NCBI RefSeq assembly: GCF_019655435.1
Contig: NZ_BPFH01000005.1
Coordinates: 62,001-126,000 of the forward strand
Source: Jannaschia pagri
Lineage (GTDB): Bacteria; Pseudomonadota; Alphaproteobacteria; Rhodobacterales; Rhodobacteraceae
Direction of reading: 5' to 3'
DNA: 64,000 bases
The position numbers and the translations under genes are program-made. Positions 56,309 to 64,000 of the stretch are shown here, in pieces; positions within the stretch are counted from its first letter, which is position 1, and every line of letters starts with the position of its first letter. The notes under the pieces are model-generated. The model was not told the origin of the DNA. It did not search any database and saw only the letters and a list, made by a program, of their open reading frames with translations.

Positions 56309-58567
56309 TCAATGTGCGGTCTCATCCACGTCCTTGACGGTGAAGAAGAAGTCTTCGGCCAGATCGCCGGTGACGACCTCATCCGGGATGCAATCGGGTC
56401 CGGCCAAGAAGACGTTTGCGCCGAAATGCTTATGCAGACGGCTCAACCGCTCCATCCGGGCGGAGGTGATTTCGGCAAAGAAGGACCCGAAGGCATCTCC
56501 GGCCCGCAGTTGCTGAACGCGGGCGCGATGGGCCGCCAGACAGGCCGCATGGGCCTCGGCCACGCCGGGAAGCGCCAACAGACGCTCCATCTCGGTCCGC
56601 ATCGCAGGCAGCATCCGCTGGATAGAGATGTCTTGCTCTGCGTTGTTGTTCATCCGAAACCAATAGCCCAGCCCCTGGTCCCGCTCCACGTGGTTGACCC
56701 GGCCCCTGTCGCGCTTGACCAGAAAGCTCTCGGCGTCGCGAACGGCGTAGTGGTTCAACGTCACCAGATCATAGCCGTAGGTTTCCAGGGAGGAGCGCCA
56801 ACCCGTGCGCAGCATCTCTTTCGGCATAGGCTGACCGGAGCCGTTGACCCAACGCACCTGCTCCCAAAGGTCGGGACGCAGGCCCTTGGGGCGATGGACC
56901 CCGAACTTGCGGTAGATATTCATGTTGCGGAACAGGGTTTTAAAGCCCCAGGCTTGATGCGGCTTGCGGATCAACTGCGGCGCGCAGGACGTGAAGCGCT
57001 CAATCGTCGGAGCCGTGTCGAACAGGTGGTGATCGCCGTTCCCGAACAACCGCCAGGTTGCCGAGATCATGTTCGCATCCCCCACCGCGCCAAAGAGGTC
57101 ACGCAAATGTCCGTCGCCCACATGGACATTGATGTATTCGTCCACATCCATGCAGATGGCCCAACCGGCGCGCGCCATGATCGGTTCGCTTTCTGCAGCG
57201 GCCAATGCGGCGTGTTGAGGCTTCATATCCGTCGTGCGGAACGGATTGTCGCGATGTTGGACGATCCGATGGCTTTGCAACAGATCCAGCAGCCGATCCG
57301 TCCCGTCCGTGCAATCGTTGGTATAGACGAGGAAGTCGTCGACCCCGATGGCCCGGTGATAGGCGATCCACTCCAGGATGAAGGGGCCCTCGTTCTTCAT
57401 GCAGGTGACAATGGCCGTTCGCCCCGGAACGCTTGCTGGCAGCGGTCCACCGGCGTCGGCGCTGATGGGCGGCAGCACAGGACTATGGCCAAAGGCGTCC
57501 TTGGACAGGGCAAGGAGATCGTCGTCAAGAACAAGACCGGCCTTGGGCGCCAGGGGAAGCTCCAAATCCTCGTGGCAGCGCACGGCCATGGCGCGGTAGA
57601 AATAGGCCACGCGCGGATCGGGTGTCATTCCGCCGATCCGCACAAGGCGGAACGGAGCCTCCGGCGGAATGCGGCGCGGATCGCAGGCCCAGCGGCGATT
57701 GCCCCCCGCCTCGTCGAACTGATCGCAGATGTGATCACCATAATGGGGGTATCGCCCCTTGCGGACACGCCACGGATAAATCCGCCGCCCCACAAGTGGG
57801 ACAAGTCCGGTCTCAGAAGCCGCCACCAGATCGAAGACCCCGTGCCCGGGCGCCACAGGCACCAAGATATCGCAAATATCCAGCCAAGCCACGGCCCGCG
57901 CCTCTGTAAGGAACCGCCAGCGCAGCGCTTCCAACACGATCAGATCAGCCAGCGGTGCCGTCCAGGGGTCCGGTTCTGGAGAGACCATGCGGTCTTTGCC
58001 AGGCGCATCCGGGGCCGCCATTGGGTGTCTTTCGGAGGCCGCGTGTTTCCCGAGGGGCAACGGGCAGTCGACAACCACGCAGCGGGAGAGCGCAAGGGCG
58101 TCCCGACCGGGCAAAGCGGCCAAGTCATCGGCCAAGGAGGCCTCACCGGGGCGGCGGCGGTCCAGGATCAGGGCCGCGTCGGCGCCATGCCGTGTGGCGT
58201 GGTATCGCATCCAATCGGCCACGGTCGCCGCAGGCTCCCCGTTCCGCGTGGCCATCAGCACGCGACACCCGGCAAGCAAGCCCGGTTCTGGCGTGGCGGG
58301 CGGGACACTCGTCGCCGCCCTTTGCAGCGGCAGGGGCAGTCCCGCACGCTCTGGGTTCCAGGTGCCCGTCACCATGAGAGCGGAACTCACCGACAGCACA
58401 CGATCCACGGACAGTCCATCGACAGAGGTAACGCAGGCGGTCGGGGTCCCCGCACCCAGAAAGACACGGACCTCAGACTGCCCCGCGCCGTCGGGCAGAT
58501 CCGCCACCACATCCAAAACGCGAATGTCTCCCACGGTCTGCGCGGTGAGTGTCCGGTGTTCGATCAT
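56309..58567 (-). CDS. glycosyltransferase with two GT-like halves (752 aa)
   Basis: The C-terminal half (from about residue 375) is an intact family 2-type glycosyltransferase (Glyco_tranf_2_4 type): TAIVTCMKNEGPFILEWIAYHRAIG with the nucleotide-binding start, FLVYTNDCTDGTDRLLDLL, the metal motif ICMDVDEYINV (DxD) and later GVHRPKGLRPD. The N-terminal part (about 95-365) has the same order: CRVLMATRNGEPAATVADWMRYHATR, ALILDRRRPG, then VAWLDICDILVP, where DxDE is replaced by DICD, so its metal site is probably lost. Probably acts on a surface polysaccharide. ATG 58567 overlaps the preceding GT stop (ATGA). Confidence 0.87.
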   Translation of the reverse strand: MIEHRTLTAQTVGDIRVLDVVADLPDGAGQSEVRVFLGAGTPTACVTSVDGLSVDRVLSVSSALMVTGTWNPERAGLPLPLQRAATSVPPATPEPGLLAGCRVLMATRNGEPAATVADWMRYHATRHGADAALILDRRRPGEASLADDLAALPGRDALALSRCVVVDCPLPLGKHAASERHPMAAPDAPGKDRMVSPEPDPWTAPLADLIVLEALRWRFLTEARAVAWLDICDILVPVAPGHGVFDLVAASETGLVPLVGRRIYPWRVRKGRYPHYGDHICDQFDEAGGNRRWACDPRRIPPEAPFRLVRIGGMTPDPRVAYFYRAMAVRCHEDLELPLAPKAGLVLDDDLLALSKDAFGHSPVLPPISADAGGPLPASVPGRTAIVTCMKNEGPFILEWIAYHRAIGVDDFLVYTNDCTDGTDRLLDLLQSHRIVQHRDNPFRTTDMKPQHAALAAAESEPIMARAGWAICMDVDEYINVHVGDGHLRDLFGAVGDANMISATWRLFGNGDHHLFDTAPTIERFTSCAPQLIRKPHQAWGFKTLFRNMNIYRKFGVHRPKGLRPDLWEQVRWVNGSGQPMPKEMLRTGWRSSLETYGYDLVTLNHYAVRDAESFLVKRDRGRVNHVERDQGLGYWFRMNNNAEQDISIQRMLPAMRTEMERLLALPGVAEAHAACLAAHRARVQQLRAGDAFGSFFAEITSARMERLSRLHKHFGANVFLAGPDCIPDEVVTGDLAEDFFFTVKDVDETAH

Positions 58568-59634
58568 CGGGACGTCCTTTCTGCCCGAAAGCCCTGTCGG
58601 AGGAGGTGGCGTCCCAACTCGGGCGTTGGAACGTGGCTGTCACCTGCCAGGATGAGCCGACCGCATAGGCGCGCCCCGGCTGGGGAGGCAAGTATTTCGG
58701 CCAGACGGGCGCCGTGCCACGCAACTGCGCACGCCTCCGCCTCTGCGACCATAGGCAAGGCTCTCAAACGCGCCGCCTCAGCGGAGCAAGCCGGGAGTTG
58801 GGCCGCAATCATGTTACAAGCCTCGGTGTTGAAGTTGCGTTCCACCCAGTAGGTGAGGTCAATCGCCTTACCCGTTCGGTTGGGCAGCCCACGGGAGCGC
58901 TTCACCAGAAACTCATGGACGGAGCGGACGGAGTAATGGTTCACCTGCACCCGCCGCGCGGACGCCTTTGGGTCCCGAGACATCAATATCTGCCCCTCGC
59001 GCTGCGCCATCTCAGGCCGCTTCGTGCCGGTATCGTCGTATAAAACCGGGGGCGCGGTTTGTTTGGGCCGATGAACCCCGAGCCCGTCAAAGGGACCATG
59101 CCTGCGAAACAGGGTCTTACAGAAGGATCCCAGGGCCGGATACACCATGTCGCGCGGCGCGGCCCGTTGGAAGCGCTCTGCCGGGCTGCCCTGCCCTGGG
59201 GCGAGGCGCCCGTTGTTGCCGAACAACCGCCAGCCCATGGCAATCGCCTCCGCATCCGGGCAAAGGTCGATCAGATCAGACAGGTTTTTCAGGCCCATGG
59301 AGGCGTCGAGCGCGATCCACTCGTCCACGTCTAAATGGAGCACCCAATCAGCCTCCGTCACCGCCCCATGGGTCCAAGCGGCCTGGAGCGCGCGCCATTG
59401 GGGCACTGATCCCTTCTGCCCCAAAACGTCCCCTTGGGGCACATGGATCACGCCCGCAGGGCGCAGGGCTTCCAGGATATCTTCGGTCCCGTCGGAGCAA
59501 TCGTTGGTGTAGACAAGCACCGTGGCCACGCCAAGCGCCCGTAAATGCGCAACCCAGTCGACCACGTAAGGCCCTTCGTCGCGGAGACAGCTGACGACCG
59601 TAATCCGGGGCCCCGGTGCGCGCTGATCAGGCAT
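58564..59634 (-). CDS. glycosyltransferase family 2 protein (356 aa)
   Basis: Single-domain member of the same type as the C-terminal half of the next gene: RITVVSCLRDEGPYVVDWVAHLRALG, VLVYTNDCSDGTEDILEALR, then DWVLHLDVDEWIALDAS (DxD metal motif), GWRLFGNNGRL and the GLGVHRPKQTAPP loop. By eye 35-40% identical to it, so they are paralogues. Its stop overlaps the next start (ATGA). Likely inverting or retaining GT-A transferase in a capsule or exopolysaccharide path; substrate unknown. Confidence 0.9.
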   Translation of the reverse strand: MPDQRAPGPRITVVSCLRDEGPYVVDWVAHLRALGVATVLVYTNDCSDGTEDILEALRPAGVIHVPQGDVLGQKGSVPQWRALQAAWTHGAVTEADWVLHLDVDEWIALDASMGLKNLSDLIDLCPDAEAIAMGWRLFGNNGRLAPGQGSPAERFQRAAPRDMVYPALGSFCKTLFRRHGPFDGLGVHRPKQTAPPVLYDDTGTKRPEMAQREGQILMSRDPKASARRVQVNHYSVRSVHEFLVKRSRGLPNRTGKAIDLTYWVERNFNTEACNMIAAQLPACSAEAARLRALPMVAEAEACAVAWHGARLAEILASPAGARLCGRLILAGDSHVPTPELGRHLLRQGFRAERTSR

Positions 59635-59714
59635 CCGGCCTCCTACAACATGGTTAACAATCGGATCACTGGCCGTGGATTGCCATGCAAACCGTGAAAA
59701 ATCGAGGAATTAAC

Positions 59715-59849
59715 ATGGCAGTTTTCCGCAGAAGCCCCGGAATTTGTTCCGCCTACGGTAACCATTTCGGGCTATGGTGGGCGGTGTGCCCCATCGTTGA
59801 AGGACCCGTTCCATGCCAACCGACGCCATCGCGCCCGATGATCGCCTAA
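59715..59849 (+). CDS. possible small ORF, 44 codons, upstream of the hydrolase-like gene
   Basis: GAGGA lies 6 nt before ATG 59715, a better SD than most genes here. The peptide MAVFRRSPGICSAYGNHF continues with two adjacent Trp and ends inside the next gene at 59849, overlapping its start (59813) in another frame. It could be a leader peptide or chance. No family match is claimed. Confidence 0.3.
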   Translation: MAVFRRSPGICSAYGNHFGLWWAVCPIVEGPVPCQPTPSRPMIA

Positions 59850-60787
59850 CGCCCCTGCGCGATGCAGCCGGGACCGATGGATGGTTCCGGGATGTGGGCG
59901 ACGTCCATTCAGCCCTGTTCCGTCCAGGCGACGGGACCCTGTTGGTGGAGTTCGACAGCGAACGGTCCGTCCTTGCGCGCGACGGCGCCCTGCCCTGGTC
60001 CACGGGCCTCGCGCGCAAACGCGGCTGGGCGACGCTGTCGGTTCTATCCAAAGGACGCACCTGGTTTCGGGACGACGCGGTGTTCGACCTGTTCGATGAG
60101 CTGACCGACGATGGGTTCTTTGACGACTACGATACGGTGCTGTTCGTCGGTGCGGGGATCAACGGCTATGCTGCGGCCGCCTTCAGTTTGGCGGCGCCAG
60201 GGGCGACTGTCTTCCTGATCGCGCCCTTGGCAACGCTGTCGCGGGATCACACCCCGTGGGAGCCGCGGTTCCGCACGGATCGGGCGCTGCCCTTCACGTC
60301 GCGATATGGCTACGCGCCGAGCATGATTGATGGCGCGCGCCGTGTCTTCGTGATCTCCGACCCGACCGAGACCTATGACGCCATGCACGCCAGTCTTTTC
60401 CAGGGCGACCACGTTACGCATCTGCGGGCGCGCCACGGGGGCCCCCGCCTCCATCGTCGCTTAGAGGACATGGGGATCTTGGATCGCCTCGTTGCGGGCG
60501 CGGTGAGTGGGGCACTGACACCGCTCCGCTGGGCGCAGCTTTGGCGGGCACGTCGCCAGGACGATATTTGGCTCAACAACCTCATGCGCAAGCTAGACCT
60601 TATGGAGCGGCCCTGGCTGCAAGCCATCTGCGCGGGCCAGATCCTCACGCGGACGGGCAGTGACGCGGCCCGGCGGCGCATGAACGATGCGCTGTCGCAG
60701 CTTGCCGATGCCGGGCGCGAAGCCCCTGCGGGCCTGGACCCTCAGGCCCCCGCTGCGCCGGAACGGATGCGCCTCGCCGGGGAATAA
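59813..60787 (+). CDS. alpha/beta-hydrolase-like protein without the serine nucleophile
   Basis: 324 residues. A central segment DTVLFVGAGINGYAAAAFSLAAPGATVFLIAP has the strand-turn-helix shape of an alpha/beta hydrolase, with Asn at the place of the nucleophile Ser (G-I-N-G-Y, about 115-119). The C-terminal part is helical. Homologues are sometimes labelled PAPS reductase in databases, from memory; I see no PAPS-reductase Cys motif, so I do not use that name. Divergent from the glycosyltransferase pair and possibly in the same surface-glycan context. GAAGGA precedes ATG 59813. Confidence 0.72.
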   Translation: MPTDAIAPDDRLTPLRDAAGTDGWFRDVGDVHSALFRPGDGTLLVEFDSERSVLARDGALPWSTGLARKRGWATLSVLSKGRTWFRDDAVFDLFDELTDDGFFDDYDTVLFVGAGINGYAAAAFSLAAPGATVFLIAPLATLSRDHTPWEPRFRTDRALPFTSRYGYAPSMIDGARRVFVISDPTETYDAMHASLFQGDHVTHLRARHGGPRLHRRLEDMGILDRLVAGAVSGALTPLRWAQLWRARRQDDIWLNNLMRKLDLMERPWLQAICAGQILTRTGSDAARRRMNDALSQLADAGREAPAGLDPQAPAAPERMRLAGE

Positions 60788-61269
60788 CCGCCTTGGCGGC
60801 AGCCGGGTCGGCTAGGATGGTGCTGGGTCACGGGATGGCTGTGCTCGGAACCTCGAAGTCGGTCAGCGCTATGGGTCCGTGCGTTCGCATTGGCAAATTT
60901 CAACAGCCTTAGCGACGGCAGCAGCAATTATCCGGAGGCGCCCGATGAGAGGTGACAGATCTTCGAAGCGATTTGAGGCACGAGCCGGGTTCGCTGAAAC
61001 GCCCAGAGCCTGCGATGCAAAGCACTCACAGTAAGGGCGCGGCTAAGACCCTGATGTCCGCGTGCCTTGTAACGACTGGGGAAGGGAGACGTGATCCACA
61101 TCGGCAGAATTGGTCAGCTCTTAGGAGCAGGTATCGCGCCCTTAGATCGGCACGTCGAAGTACATTGCATCTCTACGCGCGCCGGTTCAGCCGATGCATT
61201 CAGCGCAGCCTCAAACCTGTTTCCGGCGCAATGCCACGGACGCACCTCACACAGCGCCTTGGCCTGCGC
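60788..61269. other. gene-free stretch
   Basis: 482 nt. A short CCGCCTTGGCGG palindrome (60788-60799) begins right after the stop of the hydrolase-like gene. No reading frame here looks like a protein: the longest ones have no family features and weak starts. A 29-codon frame at 60945 (MRGDRSSKRF) with CCGGAGG upstream is the best small candidate, with low support. The A/T-richer middle part (60890-60930) may hold a promoter. Confidence 0.35.
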
Positions 61270-61707
61270 TCAACCGGCTGGGGTCGTCTCAAACCGCACG
61301 TTCGGACCGAGTGGCGAAATGAAGAGACGGCGCTGCCCGCTCACATCGGTCACGATCACCTCGGCGCGGGGACCCGGGCGCCCATCGGGACCGGCTGGAA
61401 CGCCAGTCGGGTCTTCGATGACAAAGCGCGCGGGGCTGCCCCCTTGGACAAACGTCACCGCATAAGGAAGCTGGTAGCCGCAATCGGCAGTAACACCCGA
61501 CCAACCACCGGGAACGCCTTCGGGCCGCGCCGCGACGCACCGTGCCCCGTCCGACATGCGAATCGTCACGCGGCTTGGCGTCGCCACGGCGCTCAAGACG
61601 CGCGTTTCCCCCGAGGGCACGCCCTCTGGCCCTGCTGAAGAGGTTTCGTCCACAACGACGCATCCGGCCATAAGAGCTGGAAGAGCAAGGAAAAGTGCGG
61701 GGCGCAT
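61270..61707 (-). CDS. small lipoprotein
   Basis: 145 residues. Lipobox LALPALMAGC at residues 7-16 with Cys16 as the acylation site, followed by a Gly/Pro/Ser-rich linker and a compact beta region (RVTIRMSDGARCVAAR, DCGYQLPYAVTFVQGG, AEVIVTDVSGQRRLFIS). Two further Cys (ARCVA and ADCGY) may form a disulfide. GGAGG lies just upstream of ATG 61707. Outer-membrane or periplasm-facing by inference; no family known to me. Confidence 0.8.
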   Translation of the reverse strand: MRPALFLALPALMAGCVVVDETSSAGPEGVPSGETRVLSAVATPSRVTIRMSDGARCVAARPEGVPGGWSGVTADCGYQLPYAVTFVQGGSPARFVIEDPTGVPAGPDGRPGPRAEVIVTDVSGQRRLFISPLGPNVRFETTPAG

Positions 61708-61734
61708 GGAAACCTCCGAGGGCTGGCGATGCGT

Positions 61735-63513
61735 CTACAGCGGCCAGATCACGGGAATCAGCGCCGCCGAGACAAGCGCGACGATAATGTTCATGCCGAT
61801 ACCCACTTTGACGAAGTCGGTAAACCGGTAGCCCCCCGGACCGTAGACCAACATGTTGGTCTGATACCCGATTGGTGTCGAAAAAGCACAACTGGCTCCC
61901 ACCATCACCGCGACCACGAGAGGCCGAGGATCAACACCCAACGCCGGTCCAAGGGCAATCGCGACGGGTGTGACCACCACCGCCACGGCGTTGTTGGACA
62001 CGATTTCCGTCAACGTCGAGGTCAGCAAAAACACCGCCAGGACAAGCAGCGGTGCCGGTAGCCCCAAAAGAAACGGGGCCAACCAATCGACGATCATTTG
62101 AACCGCACCAGAGGATTGTAGGGCCGCGCCGACGGCGAGCATCGCGAAAATCATCGCCAAAAGGCGCCCGTCGACGAAGCCAAACGCCTCGTCAGAATCA
62201 ACACAGCGTGTCAGCAGCACGACAACGGCGCCAATCACCGCCAGCGCAAAGATCGGCGCCAGTCCGAATGCCGACAGCGCCACAATGCCCGCAACGGCGG
62301 TCAGCGGAATCCAGAGGTATTCGCGGCGATACCCCTGCTCAGACGGTTTGGTGACCTCGACCAGGTTCATGTCCTGGGACAGGCGCTGGATGTCCTCGCC
62401 CGACCCTTCCAGCAGGAGCGTGTCACCAACGCGCAGCACCATCTCTTCCAACTGACCGGACAGGTTCCGATCACGCCGGTGCAACGCAATGGGGTACACG
62501 CCATAGCGCCGCCGCAGGCGCAGCGCGCCCAACCTGCGGCCGACCAGTTTCGCATCGGGCGTGATCAGGACCTCTACGGTAGAGGTCTGGACCGCGCCAA
62601 CTTGGTCCAATCGTTTCAGGGACTTGTTACGCTGGAGAGTCAAGAGTTCTGCGATCTCCGTGCGCAGGATCACCCGATCCCCCATCTGAAGCGTGACGTC
62701 CCGCAGGTTACGCCGCAAGGAGGCATCGCCCCGCACCACATCGATCAAGCGTACTCCGTCGCGTTGGAACAGCTTCACATCCAAGGCCTGTCGATCGATC
62801 AGGTTTGATCCTTGGGGGATGACAGCCTCGGCGAAGAATTTTTGCCCTTTCCGGGAGGTGAGCGTCGCCGCCATGGACGTCCGCTCTGGCAAAAGGTGGC
62901 GCCCGACGAGGTAGAGATACGCCAAACCGACCAGGGCCACCGGCAAGGCAAGGGGCGTGACCTCGAAGATTGTGAACGGGGCCAGACCGCTTGCCCGCGC
63001 AACGCCATCCACCAAAAGATTGGTCGACGTGCCGATCAACGTCATTGTCCCGCCTAGGATCGACGCATAGCTGAGCGGGATCAAAAGCTTGGACGGCGCA
63101 TATCCCATCGACGCAGCCAATTGCACAAAGACCGGGATCATGACGACGACAACGGGCGTGTTCGCCACAAAGCCCGATGCAACCAGAACCACGCCCAGAA
63201 GAATGGCCAAGGCCAACCGTGGCCGGGTCGCCGCATGGGATTCCGCGAAGCGCGTGAACCAGTCGAGGGCACCCGTCCGCACCAAGGCGCCCATCAACAG
63301 GAAGAGCGCGGCGATCGTCCAGGGCGCAGGGTTCGCCAGAACGGCCACACCGGCCTCGTAAGGCAGAACACCGGTCACCAGCAGAAAGACAGCGCCCCCC
63401 ATGGCGGTCACTTCGGTGGGGTATGTCTCCCGCATGAAGAGAAGCAGCATGACACCCAGGGTGGCCAGGGTCAGCCAGGCGTCGATGTGCTGAGGCAAGT
63501 CAAGCCAGCTCAT
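61735..63513 (-). CDS. SLC13-family permease with TrkA-C domains
   Basis: 592 residues: hydrophobic helices at both ends, split by two RCK/TrkA-C-type cytosolic domains (about 200-375, including QALDVKLFQRDGVRLIDVVRG and LVGRRLGALRLRRRYGVYP). The transport motifs GGTMTLIGTSTNLLVDG and NNAVAVVVTPVAIAL match the sodium- or sulfate/dicarboxylate-type DASS family signature SNT. Sulfate or dicarboxylate uptake is possible; the presence of TrkA-C fits SLC13-like sulfate permeases of bacteria. ATG 63513 overlaps the previous gene stop by 4 nt. Confidence 0.9.
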   Translation of the reverse strand: MSWLDLPQHIDAWLTLATLGVMLLLFMRETYPTEVTAMGGAVFLLVTGVLPYEAGVAVLANPAPWTIAALFLLMGALVRTGALDWFTRFAESHAATRPRLALAILLGVVLVASGFVANTPVVVVMIPVFVQLAASMGYAPSKLLIPLSYASILGGTMTLIGTSTNLLVDGVARASGLAPFTIFEVTPLALPVALVGLAYLYLVGRHLLPERTSMAATLTSRKGQKFFAEAVIPQGSNLIDRQALDVKLFQRDGVRLIDVVRGDASLRRNLRDVTLQMGDRVILRTEIAELLTLQRNKSLKRLDQVGAVQTSTVEVLITPDAKLVGRRLGALRLRRRYGVYPIALHRRDRNLSGQLEEMVLRVGDTLLLEGSGEDIQRLSQDMNLVEVTKPSEQGYRREYLWIPLTAVAGIVALSAFGLAPIFALAVIGAVVVLLTRCVDSDEAFGFVDGRLLAMIFAMLAVGAALQSSGAVQMIVDWLAPFLLGLPAPLLVLAVFLLTSTLTEIVSNNAVAVVVTPVAIALGPALGVDPRPLVVAVMVGASCAFSTPIGYQTNMLVYGPGGYRFTDFVKVGIGMNIIVALVSAALIPVIWPL

Positions 63514-64000
63514 GGATTTGGCCTTACCGGTCGGACCAAAGCCATTCCCAACACCATCAGAACGCCCGCGACCAGGACCGATGCCGGATACCGCTCCCCC
63601 AGAAGCAGGGCAGACCAGAGGACACCGAAGCCGGTCACGAGGTAGGCCGTCTGCCCCGCAAAGACGGCCCCTGCCTGTCCCAACAGCCACAGGAAGCCGG
63701 AGTAGACCAAGGTGTGGACAACGGCGATCAAGAGAACAGCAAGGGACGCGGCAACGCGGCCTTCGTCGAACAGTGACAGGGGCTGATCGGACACGAGGGC
63801 CAGCCCGAGCGACAGGGGCAGCACAAGCACCATGGCGCCCCACAGAATGGCTAAGGGGTTCACGTCGCCTGTCCCGTTCCGCACGATCAAGGCCGCATTC
63901 ACCGCGTAGCACAGGGGCGCACAGAGGGCGACGGCCACTGCCCAGGGTGCGCCGCCCGCCAGGTGGCCTTGGGCCAGGGCGATGAGAGCCACAGCCGCCA
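63510..64000 (-). CDS. EamA/DMT-family transporter, C-terminal part, cut by window edge
   Basis: About 163 residues remain: five hydrophobic helices typical of the second EamA repeat (AVAVALCAPLCYAVNAALIV, VLLIAVVHTLVYSGFLWLLG, AGQTAYLVTGFGVLWSALLLGERYPASVLVAGVLMVLGMALV). The first half lies beyond the right end of the window; the GTG at 63992 is internal, not the start. Its stop overlaps the SLC13 start (ATGA). Substrate unknown. Confidence 0.85.
   Translation of the reverse strand, partial: AAVALIALAQGHLAGGAPWAVAVALCAPLCYAVNAALIVRNGTGDVNPLAILWGAMVLVLPLSLGLALVSDQPLSLFDEGRVAASLAVLLIAVVHTLVYSGFLWLLGQAGAVFAGQTAYLVTGFGVLWSALLLGERYPASVLVAGVLMVLGMALVRPVRPNP

Noticed and set aside
56273-58852. 859-codon open frame on the plus strand
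   Set aside because: It is antisense to the two glycosyltransferase genes, which have clear motifs; the translated product is low in hydrophobic patterning and rich in His/Arg/Gly, as expected for a high-GC shadow frame.
60952-61638. 228-codon plus-strand frame over the gene-free block and the lipoprotein
   Set aside because: Basic, low-complexity product overlapping a lipoprotein gene that has a lipobox and SD.

Overview
The window is about 64 kb of high-GC chromosome from an alphaproteobacterium, most probably a member of Rhodobacterales/Roseobacteraceae. The evidence is the gene content and order: an iscR-led suf operon with membrane-protein genes embedded between suf genes, a CckA hybrid kinase, an Icd of the roughly 400-residue type, a DmdC-like acyl-CoA dehydrogenase with paired MerR regulators, and a recA gene with the GTTC-N7-GTTC SOS box known from Rhodobacter relatives. 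I see no insertion sequence, integrase, prophage, CRISPR array, rRNA or tRNA gene. The window looks like core and near-core chromosome with a few accessory genes. It is cut inside a gene at both ends.

Layout. 0-6 kb: class II DAHP synthase (partial), a GlxA/AraC regulator, a small conserved protein, GlnE and a YbaK-type tRNA-editing protein. 5.9-13.1 kb: one long minus-strand iron-sulfur operon in the order iscR, cysteine desulfurase, sufB, a small membrane protein, sufC, sufD, a YIP1-like membrane protein and sufS, almost every junction overlapping by 1-8 nt. 13.2-17.7 kb: alpha/beta hydrolase, HD hydrolase, icd, and two membrane proteins (YitT and SMR efflux). 17.8-26.3 kb: alaS, recA with its SOS box, a small sulfotransferase-like gene, cckA and an RsmB-type methyltransferase. 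26.3-33.6 kb: guaB, a universal stress protein, thrS, a two-helix membrane protein, and a GAF/HWE kinase followed by an SRAP protein. 33.7-39.8 kb: a secreted 5'-nucleotidase, DUF952, pyrD, a Gly-rich small protein, and a co-translated set of two hotdog thioesterases plus a MATE exporter.

39.8-48.4 kb is a fatty acyl-CoA catabolic block: two MerR regulators with a palindromic operator between them, acyl-CoA dehydrogenase, a small conserved protein, GST, YidD with an unusual Cys-rich tail, thiolase, an NTF2-like protein and a FadB/FadJ-type two-function enzyme. 48.5-61.7 kb is the most accessory-looking part: a small secreted protein, a large RTX calcium-binding protein, a short sulfotransferase, a DMT exporter, an acyl-CoA synthetase translationally coupled to a degenerate M48-like membrane protein, a ClbS/DfsB protein, two coupled glycosyltransferases (one with a second, degenerate GT-like half), a divergent alpha/beta-hydrolase-like protein without the usual nucleophile, and a small lipoprotein. 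61.7-64 kb: an SLC13/TrkA-C permease overlapping a DMT permease cut by the window edge.

No complete, obviously new multi-gene system stands out. The best leads are the membrane proteins built into the suf operon, the YidD Cys-rich tail, the tandem GT with a DxD-less half next to the serine-less hydrolase-like protein, the degenerate M48-like protein, and the MerR operator array.
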